Part shown: in pieces, positions 37,301-45,964 of the stretch
Layout of the letters: every line of letters starts with the position of its first letter
How positions within the stretch are numbered: position 1 is the first letter of the stretch
From: a virus
IMG/VR virus record: IMGVR_UViG_3300029990_000012
Location: 1 to 47,948 of that record
Direction: 5' to 3' (one strand)
DNA length: 47,948 nucleotides
Position numbers and translations under genes: made by a program
Notes under the pieces: generated by a model
What the model was told of the DNA's origin: nothing
Databases searched by the model: none
The model's input: the letters and a program-made list of their open reading frames with translations, nothing else

Positions 37301-39519
37301 CAGCAGGCACAGGGACTGCTGCTGGTGGATTGACAGGGGCTGGTGCAACGATTGGGGCAGCCCTCCCTTATGTTGGAGCAGCCTTAGCTGCTGTAACTCT
37401 TATTACTAGCCTAATGAAAAAAGGCGGAGGCCCGAAGACAGAAGGTGATGCCTACGCAACACTATCAAATAGTGGAATCTCATCATTGTCTACACAAGAT
37501 GCAAAAGGTAATAACTACATCACAGGAACAGGTAGCAATAATATTGTAGAGAGCCTTGTAACTCCGATTGGTAAATCTGTAGCAAGTTTAATTACTAGTC
37601 TTGGTGGAAATGCTGCCGGTATTGGCCTGAACTTGGGTTTTAGTACTGATCCTAAAGGTACAGCTAAAGACAATATCCAATCTGGTGTTATGGATGCTCA
37701 AGGTAATTATGTTTACCGTAATGGTAGAAATGCCGAGAGGGGCACATATGATACAGAGTTGCAACTAGAAACACAAAGAATGTTAGTGGCTGCAGTTAAA
37801 GCTTCTGATGTTTCTCAAGTGTATAAAGATGTAGCAAATAGTGTTGATTTATACACTGCCAGTGCTGAAGAATTGCAAACTGTGCTGTCTAATCTAACAG
37901 CGATCACCACATTAAGAACAGCCTTTGATACACTTGGTTTTGGTGCAGATAAGCTTTCTACATCATTAATCACTGCCGCTGGTGGTGCTGAAACTCTTAA
38001 TACCAATCTTAACAGCTACTATGATAATTATTATTCTACTGCTGAGAAGAATGCAAACATAACGAAGCAGGTAACTAAGGCTCTTAATGATGTTGGTGTT
38101 GCAATGCCTGCTAGTAAAGCAGCATTCCGAAGTGTCGTAGAAGGATTGGATTTAACAACTTCATCTGGGCAGGCTGCTTTTGCAGCAATGATGTCTGTCT
38201 CTGCTTCGTTCTCATCGCTTATTGATTCAGCAGCAACTGTAAAACAAGCCGCAGACGAAGCCGCGAAAACTTCTGCTGACCTACTAGCAACACGTATTAA
38301 GGCTTCTTATGATCTGGTTGATGCTGCATATTCTAAGTTGGAAGACTCGGTTACAGCACAGAAGAAAACATTGCAGGATGCTTATGAGATACAAGCAGCT
38401 ATTTACAAAAGTTCTATAGAGGCTGCAACAGCAACAAAAGAAACATTAACAAGTTTAAACGATGCACTTGAGACAGCAGTAAAGACAGTAGAGTTGGAAA
38501 GTGATACAAAGCTTGCATTGCTTCGTGCCGAAGCACAGGCTGCACTTAACACTGCATTAACTGCGTCAAAAAGTGGTTCATCATTAACCGCCTATAGTGA
38601 GAGTATTTCTACAGCTATTGAGGATCTGTCGAAGCCGTCCGAGCAACTATACTCTAGTTTTGAGGATTATGCAAGGGATCAAGGCAGAGCTAGTGCAACA
38701 CTCTCGGCACTCAAGACGGTTGCAGGATCACAGAAGAGTCTTGCTGAACAAACGCTTAATGAAATAACTAATGCAGCAGACTTAGCTGAGTTACAGAACA
38801 ATAGGGCACAAGACGCTTTAGATAAGATTTTAACAGATGCTACTGCTCAGATTAATGAGTTGAAAGGTATTAACACAAGTGTCTTATCCGTTGCAGCAGC
38901 AATTGCAAATCTTGGCTCTGTTATTGCTATGTCTAAAGCAGTAGGTGGGGGGTTAGGTGGCAGCATCTCCCAAGCAGGAACAATGGGTGCAGCAGCAGGC
39001 TACTCTACAAATGATGCCGGAGTTATCACACAGAAGTTTAGTGGCTCTTGGGATCAAAGTCTAGTTAAGGACACATGGGCTGCTAATCCTGGTGCTTATG
39101 CAGCCGTATATCAGTCAGCAGCACTTAATGGGCAATCTCTTGCAACTCTTGACACAATCTTTGGGCAACCTGCCGGAACAGCCGCAGCAGCGGCAGACAA
39201 GTATGGTCTTACAAAGTTTGCTGTTGGCACAAATTATGTTCCAGAGGATATGCTTGCAATGGTGCACAAGGGCGAACGCATTACGCCTGCTGGGGATAAT
39301 AAGCAACTAATAGGGCGGTTATCTACTCCGTCAAATAAGAGTGAATCGTTTAATGCTGAAGCTTTGTTGACAACGATGGAAGCCATGAAGCAGGAAATGG
39401 TTATGCTTCGTTTTGAAGCAAGAGCAATTGTTGTCAATACAAGCGAAAATGTAAAACTTATCAAGAGAGTAATGCCAGATGGCGATGCTATTTCTACTAG
39501 GGAGGCTGCACCAGTATGA
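34390..39519 (+). CDS. Tail tape measure protein
   Basis: A 1709-residue protein, the longest gene in the window. Residues ~215-265 carry the lambda gpH-like motif AMRMVPAQFTDIATQLAGG then LIMLQQGGQLKDMFHGLGP. A hydrophobic stretch (VLNFIVSPFTLAIGAIAGVV) follows near residue 280. Residues ~460-850 are coiled-coil. A Gly/Ala-rich region follows (about 890-1010), then more helices (AYEIQAAIYKSSIEAATATK) and a C-terminal YVPEDMLAMVHKGERI typical of such proteins. The length sets tail length and implies a long flexible tail. AAAGGA precedes the ATG. Confidence 0.95.
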   Translation: MDVKKLSVVVEQTGIAPTAKNLESLAKASDNAAPAVERLSSSLKGFKSVNIDSFATQLQQLATAIKDIKTSTSGMADIAKNIGGLSVNLTNIANATDRLSAKTSDVSAYVAQIKALRVELEGMKGLSVNIGKVTTSGSSSSKASSVVSSANTEATDSLTKAQQRLATQIERTAMMVGKQKSEYLALRAAQEGITDITAKHITTIASAEKTTGKYVMSTRELNAAMRMVPAQFTDIATQLAGGQSPMLIMLQQGGQLKDMFHGLGPMLKNVGGMVLNFIVSPFTLAIGAIAGVVYALYTSQSELSAFNKVMTTTNGISGMSTENFYKMRDSISSVAGTQGKASDALLAIAGSSKLAGLNVESIGIAAVKMEALTGQSVEDTVKQFESLGEKPSEAILKLNDKYHFLTASTYDNITALEKQGNMFGATKAAAQAFQDAIDKMTTESIAKAGYIERSWYAIKKAIVGAKDAALSWGSDDPNKPIAALDRTIANIQKNISEMKRTGSVELFGVGLNESESQLASLMKQREQLRINLSTQTSMVKAQSDEVKEAERANKSRSEFGKITESNMSKEAKKLKEINDLKKSYEGLGNKTSQDKTDYQANLEAINEKYKDKSTSGAKNDMAQIYSARIAEAKDYSETQIKIVKDRLTEQKITEETAASDILILQTQSSDKRVKLLEEQYSKTKDIGDKAKINEGIKAALNESEKAWADYTAALAKMSKEYQSYQNSVVGNASKVADKLEEENDAIRLQIDNLGVSEAQQGRNEAQKLRVAAAADYAAAAILREAYAIREATGASMEAISHYPALADAIEKTGDKITAQADLRLEKGMKENQAEIEKGWKKTNEKISDNITDALMKGFEKGKTLAQNFRDTLTNMFKTLVLRPTVQAIVTGGMGLVGMSTAQAAGSTASTVGGIGNIASMGNSAWGAYTGGIGSAYGAFANSSVGAGLGLSTAQAAGYMAPVYGEGGALLSAGTGTAAGGLTGAGATIGAALPYVGAALAAVTLITSLMKKGGGPKTEGDAYATLSNSGISSLSTQDAKGNNYITGTGSNNIVESLVTPIGKSVASLITSLGGNAAGIGLNLGFSTDPKGTAKDNIQSGVMDAQGNYVYRNGRNAERGTYDTELQLETQRMLVAAVKASDVSQVYKDVANSVDLYTASAEELQTVLSNLTAITTLRTAFDTLGFGADKLSTSLITAAGGAETLNTNLNSYYDNYYSTAEKNANITKQVTKALNDVGVAMPASKAAFRSVVEGLDLTTSSGQAAFAAMMSVSASFSSLIDSAATVKQAADEAAKTSADLLATRIKASYDLVDAAYSKLEDSVTAQKKTLQDAYEIQAAIYKSSIEAATATKETLTSLNDALETAVKTVELESDTKLALLRAEAQAALNTALTASKSGSSLTAYSESISTAIEDLSKPSEQLYSSFEDYARDQGRASATLSALKTVAGSQKSLAEQTLNEITNAADLAELQNNRAQDALDKILTDATAQINELKGINTSVLSVAAAIANLGSVIAMSKAVGGGLGGSISQAGTMGAAAGYSTNDAGVITQKFSGSWDQSLVKDTWAANPGAYAAVYQSAALNGQSLATLDTIFGQPAGTAAAAADKYGLTKFAVGTNYVPEDMLAMVHKGERITPAGDNKQLIGRLSTPSNKSESFNAEALLTTMEAMKQEMVMLRFEARAIVVNTSENVKLIKRVMPDGDAISTREAAPV

Positions 39520-40430
39520 TTGAACTGTCAACAAAGGTAATAAGCCCTATAGCATTAACAGATGCAATATTAATCTCTAGCACCGCCCCAGAAACAGATT
39601 ATGCTGTCTGGGCCGCTGCAACTGCTTATACACTAGGGCAGAAATGTATCAGAGTTTCAACACATAGGATATACGAGAGACTTATCGCAGGAACAACTGC
39701 TACTCCTCCTGAAACAGACCCAACTAATTGGCTAGATATTGGCCCAACAAACCGTTGGGCCATGTTTGACAATGTTGTTGGAACTGCTACAACAATTACT
39801 ACTCCTTTAACAGTTGTGCTTAAACCAGGAAGTATCTCTGGTTTAGCACTTCTAGAATTGGTAGGCAAGACCGCAACAATAACAATGAAGGAGTCTACAG
39901 GGGGGGCTGTAGCATACAACAAGGTCGTAACTCTGGATGGAACAATCATTACAAGTTTTTACGACTGGTTTTACACTCCGTATGCCCAAGAAGAATCAGT
40001 AGCCCTTACAGACTTGCCGTTTCATTTTCCTAATTGTGAATTAACAGTCTCAATATCCTCTACATCTGGTAGTGTTTCTTGTGGCGTGTGTAAATTTGGA
40101 GAGGTCATAGGGATTGGTGCAACAGAATATGGAGCTACTTCTGGTGCTATTGATTATAGCGTAAAAACAGTTGATGCCTTTGGGAGATATACAATTGTTA
40201 AGCGCGGCTACTCTAAGAAAATGTCTCTTAAGGTAATCACTGAACAAGTTGATTATCCTCGTATCTCGCGTGCCCTTGCCGATTTACGCGCCACGCCTGC
40301 TGTTTGGATTGCTACAGATGTTTATGGGTATGAGCCTTTGACAGTATACGGCTTTTACAAAGAGTTTTCCATAGAAGTGGCCTACCCAACAATGAATTAC
40401 TGCTCACTTGAAATTGAAGGATTAATATGA
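39516..40430 (+). CDS. Distal tail protein with carbohydrate-binding-like module
   Basis: A 304-residue protein overlapping the tape measure stop (ATGA). Residues ~28-70 (TDYAVWAAATAYTLGQKCIR, ATPPETDPTNWLDIG) look like a CBM5/12-type module often found in tail or capsid proteins. The remainder is beta-rich, ending MNYCSLEIEGLI. Position after the tape measure suggests a distal-tail or baseplate subunit; exact role inferred. Confidence 0.6.
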   Translation: MIELSTKVISPIALTDAILISSTAPETDYAVWAAATAYTLGQKCIRVSTHRIYERLIAGTTATPPETDPTNWLDIGPTNRWAMFDNVVGTATTITTPLTVVLKPGSISGLALLELVGKTATITMKESTGGAVAYNKVVTLDGTIITSFYDWFYTPYAQEESVALTDLPFHFPNCELTVSISSTSGSVSCGVCKFGEVIGIGATEYGATSGAIDYSVKTVDAFGRYTIVKRGYSKKMSLKVITEQVDYPRISRALADLRATPAVWIATDVYGYEPLTVYGFYKEFSIEVAYPTMNYCSLEIEGLI

Positions 40431-41431
40431 CAATTGCCACACTTCCATCCTTAGACAGAACATCACCTACATTTAAAACTGATGTAGATACGTTCTTCGC
40501 AACACAGTTGCCAACATTCTCTACAGACATAAATGCTCTACAGGTGGACGTCTCAGCTAAACAAGCAATAGCTACTAATGCGGCCAACACTGCTACAACA
40601 CAGGCAGGTATAGCCACTACGCAAGCGGGTTTGGCTACAACTAATGGGGCTGCTCAAGTATCGCTTGCAACAGTGCAAGCTAACAATGCACAAGGCTCAG
40701 CATATGCCGCAGCAGCAAGCGCAGCAAGCGCCTTAAACGCGCCAGGAACATCCGCAACAAGCACTACCAGTTTGCCTATTAGTTTAGGGAGTCACTCACT
40801 AACTATCCAAACAGGGAAGGCATATGCTGTTGGGCAGTTTGTTGTTATAGCAAATACTCCTACACCAAGTAATTATATGTTTGGGCAGATTACTTCATTT
40901 ACTAGTGGAACTGGAGCCTTGGTTGTAAGTGTATCTACTATAAGTGGAAGCGGAACATTTACGGATTGGACAGTTGCATTATCTGCGGTGGCAAGTAATA
41001 CGGGAGCAAGTTTAGGCACAAATACATTTACTGGTGCTCAAATCTACTCTGACCAGCAACTAAGCAGAGGGTTGATTAAAGATTTTGGTTATGTATTCCT
41101 TGACAAAGGAAACTCTGGAACTACTAATCAAGTAATTGACTATACAGCAGGGAGCCACCAAAAGATCACTGTAACAGGAAGCCACATTATTAGTACAACT
41201 AATTGGCCCCCAAGTGGGAATCTTGGGGATGTTCTATTAGAACTTACTAATGCAGGATCGGCCACTTTGACATTTTCTCTTGGGACAACTACCAATTGGA
41301 TTAAATCTGATGGTAGCTATAGTACAACATTTGCAGGGGCGGGTGTCACATTGCAAACATCTGGAACAGACTGGATTTGTATGTGGACAAGAGATGCTGG
41401 TGTTACTGTGTTTGTAAAGGTGATTAGATAA
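40427..41431 (+). CDS. Tail fibre/tip protein
   Basis: A 334-residue protein. Residues 30-105 are an Ala/Thr/Gln-rich helical repeat (ATNAANTATTQAGIATTQAG) of the kind found in trimeric fibre shafts. The C-terminal ~200 residues are beta-rich with SLPISLGSHSLTIQTGKAYA and end WICMWTRDAGVTVFVKVIR. It overlaps its neighbours at ATGA and TAATG. Likely a structural fibre at the tail tip. Confidence 0.65.
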   Translation: MTIATLPSLDRTSPTFKTDVDTFFATQLPTFSTDINALQVDVSAKQAIATNAANTATTQAGIATTQAGLATTNGAAQVSLATVQANNAQGSAYAAAASAASALNAPGTSATSTTSLPISLGSHSLTIQTGKAYAVGQFVVIANTPTPSNYMFGQITSFTSGTGALVVSVSTISGSGTFTDWTVALSAVASNTGASLGTNTFTGAQIYSDQQLSRGLIKDFGYVFLDKGNSGTTNQVIDYTAGSHQKITVTGSHIISTTNWPPSGNLGDVLLELTNAGSATLTFSLGTTTNWIKSDGSYSTTFAGAGVTLQTSGTDWICMWTRDAGVTVFVKVIR

Positions 41432-43359
41432 TGTTAAATAAACTATTATCTGCATCTAGTGGAGCACAAAAATTATACTCAGACGATGTTTTCAGTGCGT
41501 ATACCTACACCGGAAATGGCGCAACGCAGCCGATCAACAATGGGATTGATCTTGCGGGTAAGGGCGGGATGGTTTGGGCAAAACAAAGAACTTCTACTAA
41601 CTCGCATACTTTAGTTGACTCTATACGTGGAGTAGATAAGTTTATACGAACAAATACCACCGACGCACAACAGAGTTTTAGTGGTAGTGGGTTAACAGCA
41701 CCAGTGTTTCTAAATAATGGTTATGTCACAAGCAATTATGCAGGTGATAATGGTGCTTCCACAGGTTACGTGGGATGGACATTCCGCCGCGCCCCGGAAT
41801 TTTTCGATGTGGTTACTTATACGGGGAATGGTACGACACAAAACATTGCACATTCGCTCGGTATTGCACCGGGTATGATTATCGTAAAACAGACTAGCGG
41901 GGCTAATGCTTGGTACGTATATCATCAAAGTCTTGGAAACACGGGCTATCTTTTTCTTAACACTACAGCGGCGGTTGAAACAAGTGTTACAGGAAATGTA
42001 TGGGGGAATGGATCAATTCCTGTTTCCCCAACAGCAGCACAGTTTTCTATTGGGGCTGATGGGGGTTTAAACACTAGCGGACAAACCTACGTCGCCTACC
42101 TATTCGCCCACGATACTTCAGCAGATGGGATTATTCAGGCAGGCAGCTTTACTACGGATGCGAGTGGTAATGCTACGGTTAATCTCGGGTGGGAGCCGCA
42201 GTATTTGATGGTGAAAGATATCACCGTCGGTGGGTCTTGGCACATACTGGATACGTCGAGGGCATTTAGTCAGTCAGCGGAATTACGTATCACAGCTAAC
42301 TGGCCAGCGGCGGAAGTTAATGATGGAACAATATATTCAAGCCCGACAGCTACCGGGTTTGTGATTAGGAGTGGTTTGGTTTCAGCAGGATCAAATACGG
42401 TCTACCTCGCCATCCGTCGCCCCAACAAGCCCCCAACACTCGGCACGCAGGTTTATAACGCGATTGCACGAACGGGTACTGGTGCTGCTGCTGTGGTGAC
42501 AGGGGTGGGGTTTGCGCCGGATTTACTAGGAACTACTTCTAGGACAGGTGGATTTTATTCCTTCGTAGATAAAAACCGTGGGCATACACAATCCCTTTAT
42601 GCACATTCAAACACGACAGAGGCCACAAGTTCATCGTCACAAGATCTAGTCAGCTTTGATATGAATGGTATATCTGTTGGAGTTCAAAACAATATATATA
42701 TAAATGGAAGTGGTATTTCTCTTATTCATCATTTTTTTCATAGGGCCCAGGGGGTATTTGATATTGTTTGTGACACAGGTACTGGCATATCAAAACAGGT
42801 TGCACATAACCTCTCTGCCACTCCAGAATTGATCATAAGAAAATGCCGAACATTTGCCTATAACTGGCAAGTTTACTGCTCATACGCATCCGGGAATCTT
42901 GTGCTACAGCAAACATCAGCCCAAGCCGCTAGTATGAACTTATGGACAAATGGGTCAGTTAATATGACACCCTCCACGTTTTCAGTCTCTTCTATTGGGG
43001 AGATTAATGCTGGTTCTGACACTTTCATATCTTATCTTTTTGCATCACGATCTGGAATTAGTAAGATTGGGAGTTATGTGGGGAATGGTTCTTCACAAGT
43101 TATCAATTGTGGATTCACAACTGGTGCTAGATATATGTTTATAAAATCTATTGATAATGTAGGGGACTGGTTTTATTGGGACTCTGCACGTGGAATTATT
43201 TCTGGAGATGACCCGCACCTTTCATTAAACACCAGTGTTGCGGAAGTTACCACAGATGACAGTGTAGACGTGGATATCTCCGGGTTTATAGTTAATCAAG
43301 TTGCTGCTACCAATATCAATATTACAGGTGGTACTTATATTTTCTTAGCATTTGCTTAA
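41431..43359 (+). CDS. Tail protein with repeated DUF7483-like domains
   Basis: A 642-residue beta-rich protein with recurring units of the type (V/S)xxYTGNGxxQxIxxG(I/L) followed by a Trp-containing strand and YxA(Y/L)LFA: YTYTGNGATQPINNGIDL, VVTYTGNGTTQNIAHSLG, DIVCDTGTGISKQVAHNLS and SYVGNGSSQVINCGFTTG are clear. At least four units are visible. This domain is frequent in siphophage distal tail proteins and suggests a receptor-facing role. The TAATG overlap ties it to the preceding gene. Confidence 0.72.
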   Translation: MLNKLLSASSGAQKLYSDDVFSAYTYTGNGATQPINNGIDLAGKGGMVWAKQRTSTNSHTLVDSIRGVDKFIRTNTTDAQQSFSGSGLTAPVFLNNGYVTSNYAGDNGASTGYVGWTFRRAPEFFDVVTYTGNGTTQNIAHSLGIAPGMIIVKQTSGANAWYVYHQSLGNTGYLFLNTTAAVETSVTGNVWGNGSIPVSPTAAQFSIGADGGLNTSGQTYVAYLFAHDTSADGIIQAGSFTTDASGNATVNLGWEPQYLMVKDITVGGSWHILDTSRAFSQSAELRITANWPAAEVNDGTIYSSPTATGFVIRSGLVSAGSNTVYLAIRRPNKPPTLGTQVYNAIARTGTGAAAVVTGVGFAPDLLGTTSRTGGFYSFVDKNRGHTQSLYAHSNTTEATSSSSQDLVSFDMNGISVGVQNNIYINGSGISLIHHFFHRAQGVFDIVCDTGTGISKQVAHNLSATPELIIRKCRTFAYNWQVYCSYASGNLVLQQTSAQAASMNLWTNGSVNMTPSTFSVSSIGEINAGSDTFISYLFASRSGISKIGSYVGNGSSQVINCGFTTGARYMFIKSIDNVGDWFYWDSARGIISGDDPHLSLNTSVAEVTTDDSVDVDISGFIVNQVAATNINITGGTYIFLAFA

Positions 43360-43369
43360 AAGGAGTCTT

Positions 43370-43828
43370 ATGTCATACATCAATCTAGTAACAAAACAGT
43401 ATCCTGTCTCCGAACAGGATATCCGCAACTCTCTTCCTAACACATCATTTGCTACTCCATTCAATCCTGATGGGTATGCTTATGTGTTTCCGTCCCCACA
43501 GCCAACATATAACTCCTTGACTCAAGTTGTCCAAGAGACAACTCCCGTTCTTACGGTAAAGGGAACATATGAGCAGCAATGGGAAGTTATTAACCTTCCA
43601 ACAGATGTTGCAGCAGCTAATAAGAATAGGCAGAAATTAGCAGAACTCGCTACTCTTGCAGATGATTATAAAGCAACTACCACAAATTTGCAATTAACAT
43701 GGCTAACAGCAATGGTTAATGATGGAACGAGTGAAGTGGGAAAGAAGGCAATTGTAATGTCAAATATTGCAGCAGCAAAATCAAAATATACATCCGATGT
43801 TGCTGCTATTATCTCAAAATACGCATAG
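43370..43828 (+). CDS. Putative tail-fibre-associated/assembly protein, 152 aa
   Basis: Starts MSYINLVTKQYPVSEQDIRN, with YAYVFPSPQPTYN and a C-terminal helical part (LQLTWLTAMVNDGTSEVGKK) resembling fibre-assembly-type proteins encoded after tail fibre genes. AAAAGGAG precedes the ATG at 43370, which is why the longer frame from 43352 is rejected. Confidence 0.6.
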   Translation: MSYINLVTKQYPVSEQDIRNSLPNTSFATPFNPDGYAYVFPSPQPTYNSLTQVVQETTPVLTVKGTYEQQWEVINLPTDVAAANKNRQKLAELATLADDYKATTTNLQLTWLTAMVNDGTSEVGKKAIVMSNIAAAKSKYTSDVAAIISKYA

Positions 43829-43836
43829 AGGGAATT

Positions 43837-43998
43837 ATGGATACCAATGTCAATGTAGAAGTTCCAGAAGCTTCGGCTGTAAATTATCGATTTTGCCCAA
43901 TCTGTGCTGGTCAGATGTATTGGGTAGAGTCCCTTACGATGGTCCCAGGAGTTGCAGGGTTTGAATGTGAAGAGTGTTTCTTCTTTGAATTTACCTAA
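43837..43998 (+). CDS. Zinc-ribbon mini-protein, 53 aa
   Basis: The frame encodes MDTNVNVEVPEASAVNYRF, then CPICAGQMYW and, after a hairpin, CEECFFFEFT: two C-x2-C knuckles 22 residues apart. It is the last gene of the rightward block. GAGGGA precedes the ATG and the convergent terminator follows. Function unknown. Confidence 0.7.
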   Translation: MDTNVNVEVPEASAVNYRFCPICAGQMYWVESLTMVPGVAGFECEECFFFEFT

Positions 43999-44015
43999 TG
44001 TTTAATTAACAATAA

Positions 44016-44042
44016 AAGCCCTACGTCATTGACGTAGGGCTT
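44016..44042. terminator. Bidirectional terminator between convergent blocks
   Basis: A perfect 12-bp stem AAGCCCTACGTC / GACGTAGGGCTT with loop ATT, flanked by T-rich sequence in both directions (better leftward). It separates the rightward late block from the leftward genes. Confidence 0.9.
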
Positions 44043-44058
44043 ATTGCTTATCTACTAC

Positions 44059-44298
44059 TTAGTCATTCAAGAATTCAACAACACTTGCCTCATCAGATAA
44101 TGCCTTAACCTTGTCAGCAAAGAATGTCTTAAACGACTTGCCAATTTCCTTCTTTGACAACTTAGTTGTCTCTGCCGCAGCAGTAACAATTTCCTTATAT
44201 TGTTCCATTGCACTTGCTGCTTCAGTAAGACGCTCAATTGCTTCGTTACGATAACCTTGATAAACAGTCTTTTGTTCTGGACTAATTTGAATACTCAT
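44059..44298 (-). CDS. Small helical protein, 79 aa (DNA-binding?)
   Basis: Entirely helical and charged, starting MSIQISPEQKTVYQGYRNEA with TTKLSKKEIGKSFKTFFADK in the middle. It resembles small phage dsDNA-binding proteins of the T4 DsbA kind in size and composition, but the match is only impressionistic. AAGGAG precedes the ATG, and the terminator follows. Confidence 0.6.
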   Translation of the reverse strand: MSIQISPEQKTVYQGYRNEAIERLTEAASAMEQYKEIVTAAAETTKLSKKEIGKSFKTFFADKVKALSDEASVVEFLND

Positions 44299-44326
44299 TT
44301 GTGTTTCTCCTTTTTTAGTTAATAAA

Positions 44327-44893
44327 TTAGATTACGTCTGCTTCGTTTGCTTCTTTGATTGCTACAACTAAATCATTAGTGTACCACACATCTTCATCTG
44401 GATGCAAGAAGCCTCTAATTCCTTTTTGAATATCTTGCAATGCTGCAATTGTACTACGATCTTCTTCCCATGTTTCACTTTCATCTTTCTTTACGCTTCG
44501 CGTAGTTCCCTCTGCTTTAAAACTAGCCATGCACATAGCTCTAAAACCTGACTCACCCATGCCTTCAGCACTACTGCGTACCATATCATTTGCCAACTCA
44601 TTGTCTGTCTGAGAGTTAATACGTGCGCTCATGGAGAAGTTACGATTAGCCTTCCATTCTTTATCATAGCGCTCAGTACAAACATAACGATAGCCTGTAA
44701 CGATCTTCAAGTCAATTGTTCTATGGACGCAAGCCTGAAGCTTAAGTCCATTATCAACAAATCCTCCAAGTTTAAAAATATATGGGGCAACAATATTATC
44801 CATCTTTGGCTGAAGCAAATCAAATTGGCTTTCTGCAATAGTTGAAATTTCTGGAATCTTGAGAATATCTAGGAAGCTAAAATAGACTAGCAC
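44327..44893 (-). CDS. Hypothetical protein, 188 aa
   Basis: A mixed alpha/beta acidic protein; no motif recognised. The start is GTG at 44893 inside the end of the MazG-like gene, supported by GGAGGTGA six bases upstream. The middle contains TGYRYVCTERYDKEWKANRN and a C-terminal FLHPDEDVWYTNDLVVAIKE. Probably cotranscribed with the MazG-like gene. Confidence 0.7.
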   Translation of the reverse strand: MLVYFSFLDILKIPEISTIAESQFDLLQPKMDNIVAPYIFKLGGFVDNGLKLQACVHRTIDLKIVTGYRYVCTERYDKEWKANRNFSMSARINSQTDNELANDMVRSSAEGMGESGFRAMCMASFKAEGTTRSVKKDESETWEEDRSTIAALQDIQKGIRGFLHPDEDVWYTNDLVVAIKEANEADVI

Positions 44894-45393
44894 AAGTCAC
44901 CTCCAACATCATCAAGTTTCACTTTCGGCAAGATTCCTTTTGGCGTATAACTAGCAACAGAACACTTCTTGTATCCCGAAGGCTTCACAACTTTGCCATG
45001 TTCATTTTTGATTACAAACACATTATAATCAAGATTCTCTTCTCCATAAACCTTAATACCTTTGTCCTCAAATTCTTGAATAGTCAAGTTAGCAATATTA
45101 GCACTAGGCGTGAACTTGCTCAAATTATTAATGTTCACTTCATTGAACGCCCCAATAACATCGTACCCTTGTTCCTCAAGCATTTTAACAAAGCCATGAA
45201 TTGTTACAAGAACATCTACAGCTTCCTTTAGGATTTCATTTGGATTGCCTTCGGCTACCGCTTCAAGAAGTTCATTACCTTCTTCAGCAACAACTTTAGC
45301 TTGTGCAATAAGGCCTTCATGTGACACATTACTAAGATTACCAGCAATCTCGTTGAAAATTACTACTTGGTCAATACAATCATTGATATTCAT
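44887..45393 (-). CDS. MazG-like NTP pyrophosphohydrolase
   Basis: A 168-residue protein. Residues ~32-70 have the all-alpha NTP-PPase metal site: EEGNELLEAVAEGNPNEI then KEAVDVLVTIHGFV (ExxE ... ExxD arrangement). Such enzymes hydrolyse NTPs or dNTPs to monophosphates, and phage versions may clean the pool or lower (p)ppGpp. The C-terminal ~80 residues form a second, unrecognised beta-rich domain. Its ATG overlaps the stop of the 93-residue gene. Confidence 0.8.
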   Translation of the reverse strand: MNINDCIDQVVIFNEIAGNLSNVSHEGLIAQAKVVAEEGNELLEAVAEGNPNEILKEAVDVLVTIHGFVKMLEEQGYDVIGAFNEVNINNLSKFTPSANIANLTIQEFEDKGIKVYGEENLDYNVFVIKNEHGKVVKPSGYKKCSVASYTPKGILPKVKLDDVGGDLC

Positions 45394-45671
45394 TTGTTGT
45401 CTCCTTTAGTCCAAATAAATCCTTGCTCAGTATAATGATTGCCTTGTTTATACTGTTGCTTATCTTGATCTTCCCTCCAACACTTATCACACTGAGGACA
45501 CTTGAAGTTTACCCAATAACTATTGTCACTGCTGCAATAGTTGCCAGTGTTTGCCCCATACTCTCCAAGAAGCCCTTCATGAGTACACTGAGATTTAAGA
45601 AGTTCTTGTTTAGCGTATAACTTGTCCATTTGCTTTAACATCTTATCCATCTGTTGCTTAACAGTTGCCAT
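45390..45671 (-). CDS. Putative zinc-binding small protein, 93 aa
   Basis: An N-terminal coiled-coil (VKQQMDKMLKQMDKLYAKQE) leads to a C/H cluster: QCTHEG, YC, FKCPQCDKCW. The arrangement suggests one zinc site. AAGGAG precedes the ATG at 45671. No family recognised. Confidence 0.68.
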   Translation of the reverse strand: MATVKQQMDKMLKQMDKLYAKQELLKSQCTHEGLLGEYGANTGNYCSSDNSYWVNFKCPQCDKCWREDQDKQQYKQGNHYTEQGFIWTKGDNK

Positions 45672-45680
45672 ATATTCTCC

Positions 45681-45944
45681 TTAAATATCTTGCAGGCTTT
45701 CCCTAAGAACTTCCCTAAAGTAATCCTTCAACTCTGGATTATCTTCAACAATTGTCCAAATGTTATATTTGTATTCCTTTGGGCCAATACAAAGAGCATC
45801 ACGAGTCCAAGCAACCATATCTTGACCAGATTGATAATCAATGAAATTGCCATTTCCATGCTTCACAAAAAGGATTGCTTTGTTTTCCTTGTTGCAGAAT
45901 ACAGTAGCAGGCACCATTGGAAGATTACATTGTAAGGCTCGCAT
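45681..45944 (-). CDS. Hypothetical protein, 87 aa
   Basis: A compact alpha/beta protein with ILFVKHGNGNFIDYQSGQDM and a C-terminal helix DYFREVLRESLQDI. CAGGAG precedes the ATG by several bases. Not recognised. Confidence 0.68.
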   Translation of the reverse strand: MRALQCNLPMVPATVFCNKENKAILFVKHGNGNFIDYQSGQDMVAWTRDALCIGPKEYKYNIWTIVEDNPELKDYFREVLRESLQDI

Positions 45945-45964
45945 TTGTATTGGCTCCTGTTAAG